Positions 58,901 through 64,000 of a stretch of DNA of 64,000 nt are shown in pieces (within the stretch, counting starts at the first letter, position 1; every line of letters begins with the position of its first letter). The notes beneath the pieces are model-generated. The model ran no database searches. It worked only from the letters and a program-made list of their open reading frames with translations, and was not told the DNA's origin. Source of the DNA: Luidia sarsii (taxonomy: Eukaryota; Echinodermata; Asteroidea; Paxillosida; Luidiidae); contig OX465105.1 in NCBI GenBank assembly GCA_949987565.1, forward strand, positions 3,740,159-3,804,158, in the 5' to 3' direction. The translations under genes were made by a program, and so were the position numbers.

Positions 58901-61900
58901 ACGACAAGTGTTAAAGTTACTGATTTTGGAGAACATTTCTTTTGATGGTTTTCCACGGAAAGGGAAGGACCCTTCATCAGTCTCAGTGTCAACTGTGTAT
59001 TAAAACGAGCGGACGTAGATTAAAAGATTTTTGATCTGATGGCCAGAGATATATTCCTTGCGTGGTCTTATCGTATTACATTTTAGGTTTTGGTTCTTGA
59101 AACTTGGCCTGAATGTAGCCCTAGGTTTCCTCGAATGGCCTAAGTCAAACGATCTGAATTCTGAGTCAATTTCTATTCAAACATTTTCAGGAGAAGGGAG
59201 CGACCCTACCTGTTTCACTGAGCTGCCATTGTCCAGTCGCTGGCATTATGGTCGACGACAGAGAGTAACTGAGTCGAGAAAGAGGGTTTGCAAATTAATA
59301 TTTCATTAAATATGATGATGACGACATTCAAATTTAGCCTAGGAAGAGGTCTATGGTTCCTCTAACGACAAGTGTTAAAGTTACTGAGTTTGGAGAACAT
59401 TTCTTTTGATGGTTTTCCACGGAAAGGCAAGGACCCTTCATGAGTCTGAGTGTCAACTGTGTATTCATACGAGCGGACGTAGATTAAAAGATTTTTGATC
59501 TGATGGCCAGAGATATATTCCTTGCGTGGTCTTATCGTATTACATTTTAGGTTTTGGTTCTTGAAACTTGGCCTGAATGTAGCCCTAGGTTTCCTCGAAT
59601 GGCCTGAGTCAAAACATCTGAATTCGGAGTCAATTTCTATTCAAACATTTTCAGGAGAAAGGAGCCACCCTACCTGTTTCTCTGAGCTGCCATTGTCCAG
59701 TCGCTGGCATTATGGTCGACGGCAGAGAGTAGCTGAGTAGGAAGATAGGGTTTGCAAATTAATATTTCAATAAATTTGATGCTGACGAGGTTCAAAATTG
59801 CCCTAGGAAGAGGTACAGGGTTCCTCTAACGACAAGTGTTAAAGTTACTGAGTTTGGAGAACATTTCTTTTGATGGTTTTCCACGGAAAGGGAAGGACCC
59901 TTCATCAGTCTGAGTGTCAACTGTGTATTAAAACGAGCGGACGTAGATTAAAAGATTTTTGATCTGATGGCCAGAGATATATTCCTTGCGTGGTCTTATC
60001 GTATTACATTTTAGGTTTTGGTTCTTGAAACTTGGCCTGAATGTAGCCCTAGGATTCCTCGAATGGCCTAAGTCAAAAGATCTGAATTCGGAGTCAATTT
60101 CTATTCAAACATTTTCAGGAGAAGGGAGCGACCCTACCTGTTTCACTGAGCTGCCATTGTCCAGTCGCTGGCATTATGGTCGACGGCAGAGAGTAACTGA
60201 GTCGAGAAAGAGGGTTTGCAAATTAATATTTCATTAAATATGATGATGACGACATTCAAATTTAGCCTAGGAAGAGGTCTATGGTTCCTCTAACGACAAG
60301 TGTTAAAGTTACTGAGTTTGGAGAACATTTCTTTTGATGGTTTTCCACGGAAAGGGAAGGACCCTTCATCAGTCTGAGTGTCAACTGTGTATTAAAACGA
60401 GCGGACGTAGATTAAAAGATTTTTGATCTGATGGCCAAAGATATATTCCTTGCGTGGTCTTATCGTATTACATTTTAGGTTTTGGTTCTTGAAACTTGGC
60501 CTGAATGTAGCCCTAGGTTTCCTCGAATGGCCTGAGTCAAAACATCTGAATTCGGAGTCAATTTCTATTCAAACATTTTCAGGAGAAAGGAGCCACCCTA
60601 CCTGTTTCTCTGAGCTGCCATTGTCCAGTCGCTGGCATTATGGTCGACGGCAGAGAGTAGCTGAGTAGGAAGATAGGGTTTGCAAATTAATATTTCATTA
60701 AATTTGATGCTGACGAGGTTCAAAATTGCCCTAGGAAGAGGTACAGGGTTCCTCTAACGACAAGTGTTAAAGTTACTGAGTTTGGAGAACATTTCTTTTG
60801 ATGGTTTTCCTCGGAAAGGCAACGACCCTTCATCTATCTGAGTGTCAACTGTGTATTCATACGAGCGGACGTTGATTTGCAGATTTTTGATCTGATGGGC
60901 AGAGATATATTCCTTGAGTGTTATTATCGTATTACATTTTAGGTTTTGAATCTTGAAATTTGGCCTGAAAGTAGCCCTAGGATTCCTCGAATGGCCTAAG
61001 TCAAAACATCTGAATTCGGAGTCAATTTCTATTCAAACATTTTCAGGAGAAGGGAGCGACCCTACCTGTTTCACTGAGCTGCCATTGTCCAGTCGCTGGC
61101 ATTATGGTCGACGGCAGAGAGTAACTGAGTCGAGAAAGAGGGTTTGCAAATTAATATTTCATTAAATATGATGATGACGACATTCAAATTTAGCCTAGGA
61201 AGAGGTCTATGGTTCCTCTAACGACAAGTGTTAAAGTTACTGAGTTTGGAGAACATTTCTTTTGATGGTTTTCCACGGAAAGGCAAGGACCCTTCATGAG
61301 TCTGAGTGTCAACTGTGTATTCATACGAGCGGACGTAGATTAAAAGATTTTTGATCTGATGGCCAGAGATATATTCTTTGCGTGGTCTTATCGTATTATA
61401 TTTTAGGTTTTGGTTCTTGAAACTTGGCCTGCATGTAGCCCTAGAATTCCACGAATGGCCTGAGTCAAAACATCTGAATTCGGAGTCAATTTCTATTCAA
61501 ACATTTTCAGGAGAAGGGAGCGACCCTACCTGTTTCACTGAGCTGCCATTGTCCAGTCGCTGGCATTATGGTCGACGGCAGAGAGTAACTGAGTCGAGAA
61601 AGAGGGTTTGCAAATTAATATTTCATTAAATATGATGATGACGACATTCAAATTTAGCCTAGGAAGAGGTCTATGGTTACTTTAACGACAAGTGTTAAAG
61701 TTACTGATTTTGGAGAACATTTCTTTTGATGGTTTTCCACGGAAAGGGAAGGACCCTTCATCAGTCTCAGTGTCAACTGTGTATTAAAACGAGCGGACGT
61801 AGATTAAAAGATTTTTGATCTGATGGCCAGAGATATATTCCTTGCGTGGTCTTATCGTATTACATTTTAGGTTTTGGTTCTTGAAACTTGGCCTGAATGT

Positions 61901-64000
61901 AGCCCTAGGTTTCCTCGAATGGCCTAAGTCAAACGATCTGAATTCTGAGTCAATTTCTATTCAAACATTTTCAGGAGAAGGGAGCGACCCTACCTGTTTC
62001 ACTGAGCTGCCATTGTCCAGTCGCTGGCATTATGGTCGACGACAGAGAGTAACTGAGTCGAGAAAGAGGGTTTGCAAATTAATATTTCATTAAATATGAT
62101 GATGACGACATTCAAATTTAGCCTAGGAAGAGGTCTATGGTTCCTCTAACGACAAGTGTTAAAGTTACTGAGTTTGGAGAACATTTCTTTTGATGGTTTT
62201 CCACGGAAAGGCAAGGACCCTTCATGAGTCTGAGTGTCAACTGTGTATTCATACGAGCGGACGTAGATGAAAAGATTTTTGATCTGATGGCCAGAGATAT
62301 ATTCCTTGCGTGGTCTTATCGTATTACATTTTAGGTTTTGGTTCTTGAAACTTGGCCTGAATGTAGCCCTAGGTTTCCTCGAATGGCCTGAGTCAAAACA
62401 TCTGAATTCGGAGTCAATTTCTATTCAAACATTTTCAGGAGAAAGGAGCCACCCTACCTGTTTCTCTGAGCTGCCATTGTCCAGTCGCTGGCATTATGGT
62501 CGACGGCAGAGAGTAGCTGAGTAGGAAGATAGGGTTTGCAAATTAATATTTCATTAAATTTGATGCTGACGAGGTTCAAAATTGCCCTAGGAAGAGGTAC
62601 AGGGTTCCTCTAACGACAAGTGTTAAAGTTACTGAGTTTGGAGAACATTTCTTTTGATGGTTTTCCACGGAAAGGCAACGACCCTTCATCTATCTGAGTG
62701 TCAACTGTGTATTCATACGAGCGGACGTTGATTTGCAGATTTTTGATCTGATGGGCAGAGATATATTCCTTGAGTGTTATTATCGTATTACATTTTAGGT
62801 TTTGAATCTTGAAATTTGGCCTGAAAGTAGCCCTAGGATTCCTCGAATGGCCTAAGTCAAAACATCTGAATTCGGAGTCAATTTCTATTCAAACATTTTC
62901 AGGAGAAGGGAGCGACCCTACCTGTTTCACTGAGCTGCCATTGTCCAGTCGCTGGCATTATGGTCGACGGCAGAGAGTAACTGAGTCGAGAAAGAGGGTT
63001 TGCAAATTAATATTTCATTAAATATGATGATGACGACATTCAAATTTAGCCTAGGAAGAGGTCTATGGTTCCTCTAACGACAAGTGTTAAAGTTACTGAG
63101 TTTGGAGAACATTTCTTTTGATGGTTTTCCACGGAAAGGCAAGGACCCTTCATGAGTCTGAGTGTCAACTGTGTATTCATACGAGCGGACGTAGATTAAA
63201 AGATTTTTGATCTGATGGCCAGAGATATATTCTTTGCGTGGTCTTATCGTATTACATTTTAGGTTTTGGTTCTTGAAACTTGGCCTGAATGTAGCCCTAG
63301 AATTCCTCGAATGGCCTGAGTCAAAACATCTGAATTCGGAGTCAATTTCTATTCAAACATTTTCAGGAGAAGGGAGCGACCCTACCTGTTTCACTGAGCT
63401 GCCATGGTCCAGTCGCTGGCATTATGGTCGACGGCAGAGAGTAACTGAGTCGAGAAAGAGGGTTGGCAAATTAATATTTCATTAAATATGATGATGACGA
63501 CATTCAAATTTAGCCTAGGAAGAGGTCTATGGTTCCTCTAACGACAAGTGTTAAAGTTACTGATTTTGGAGAACATTTCCTTTGATGGTTTTCCACGGAA
63601 AGGGAAGGACCCTTCATCAGTCTGAGTGTCAACTGTGTATTCATACGAGCGGAGGTAGATTAAAAGATTTTTGATCTGATGGCCAGAGATATATTCTTTG
63701 CGTGGTCTTATCGTATTACATTTTAGGTTTTGGTTCTTGAAACTTGGCCTGCATGTAGCCCTAGAATTCCTCGAATGGCCCGAGTCAAAACATCTGAATT
63801 CGGAGTCAATTTCTATTCAAACATTTTCAGGAGAAGGGAGCGACCCTACCTGTTTCACTGAGCTGCCATTGTCCAGTCGCTGGCATTATGGTCGACGGCA
63901 GAGAGTAACTGAGTCGAGAAAGAGGGTTTGCAAATTAATATTTCATTAAATATGATGATGACGACATTCAAATTTAGCCTAGGAAGAGGTCTATAGTTCC
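52300..64000 (+). repeat. 464-bp satellite array, about 25 units, continuing past the window edge
   Basis: Anchor points recur every 464 bases exactly over long stretches (53490, 53954; 54882, 55346, 55810; 57202, 57666; 63234, 63698). Each unit has two related halves. One has TTTCCACGGAAAGGCAAGG and CCCTTCATGAGTCTGAGTG; the other has AACATTTTCAGGAGAAGGG and CCCTACCTGTTTCACTGAG. Unit variants (GAGAAAGGAGCCACC, CCAAAGATATATTCC, AATTCCACGAATGG) repeat with spacings of 3,712, 2,784 and 1,856 bases, i.e. 8-, 6- and 4-unit higher-order repeats. The open frames of 70-83 codons in most units begin at TTG or similar codons and are not genes. Confidence 0.97.

Noticed and set aside
52562..63949. Repeated 70-83-codon plus-strand frames in the 464-bp array
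   Set aside because: Most begin at TTG rather than ATG, shift with unit variants, are absent in some units and resemble no protein. They are a consequence of unit similarity.
15047..64000. CRISPR-like array
   Set aside because: The regular spacing comes from whole-unit tandem satellites of 230-464 bp without short repeats separated by unique spacers, and there are no cas genes.

Overview
The window is eukaryotic nuclear DNA from an animal, most likely a marine invertebrate deuterostome such as an echinoderm. That placement is an inference from general sequence flavour: frequent TAGGCCTA and TACATGTA words, a tRNA-derived SINE with a poly-A tail, short MITE-like elements, coding exons with canonical splice sites and large satellite arrays. 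There is no bacterial gene organisation, no rRNA, no intact tRNA gene and no CRISPR array.

Layout. Positions 1-7,080 are AT-rich, repeat-laden non-coding DNA. They hold seven-copy dispersed family 'B' (pyrimidine-rich 5' part, GAAACGTCAGGCCC core, conserved 3' tail; the seventh copy lies at 10.6 kb), two fold-back elements with hammerhead-like cores, and one probable minus-strand exon of a TLC-domain gene (4,291-4,478). Positions 7,075-10,487 are a GC-rich, intronless-looking minus-strand coding island. Two overlapping reading frames together encode a triose-phosphate/PEP-translocator-like membrane domain, a lumenal glycosyltransferase-like segment, a polysaccharide pyruvyltransferase and a second GT32-type glycosyltransferase. 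Positions 10,500-15,050 return to repeat-rich spacer: a SINE, a second orphan exon, an inverted MITE pair and a 68-bp minisatellite that looks like an expansion of the family B pyrimidine tract.

From about 15,050 to the right edge the window is almost pure tandem repeat. The order is about 2.3 copies of a 460-bp repeat, two TTTGGGG/TTAGGGG telomere-like tracts, about 32.5 kb of a ~237-bp satellite with nested higher-order repeats (clearest unit 4,735 bp, 20 monomers), a transition zone with 122-bp and 1,560-bp repeats, and then a 464-bp satellite running off the edge. The 464-bp unit reads as a diverged dimer of the same ancestral ~232-237-bp monomer.

The most interesting gene-level observation is the composite locus at 7,075-10,487. 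Polysaccharide pyruvyltransferases use phosphoenolpyruvate, and the fused transporter belongs to the family that includes plastid PEP/phosphate translocators. The inference is one polypeptide, or a frameshifted remnant of one, that imports PEP into the Golgi lumen and transfers pyruvate to glycans assembled by its own glycosyltransferase modules.
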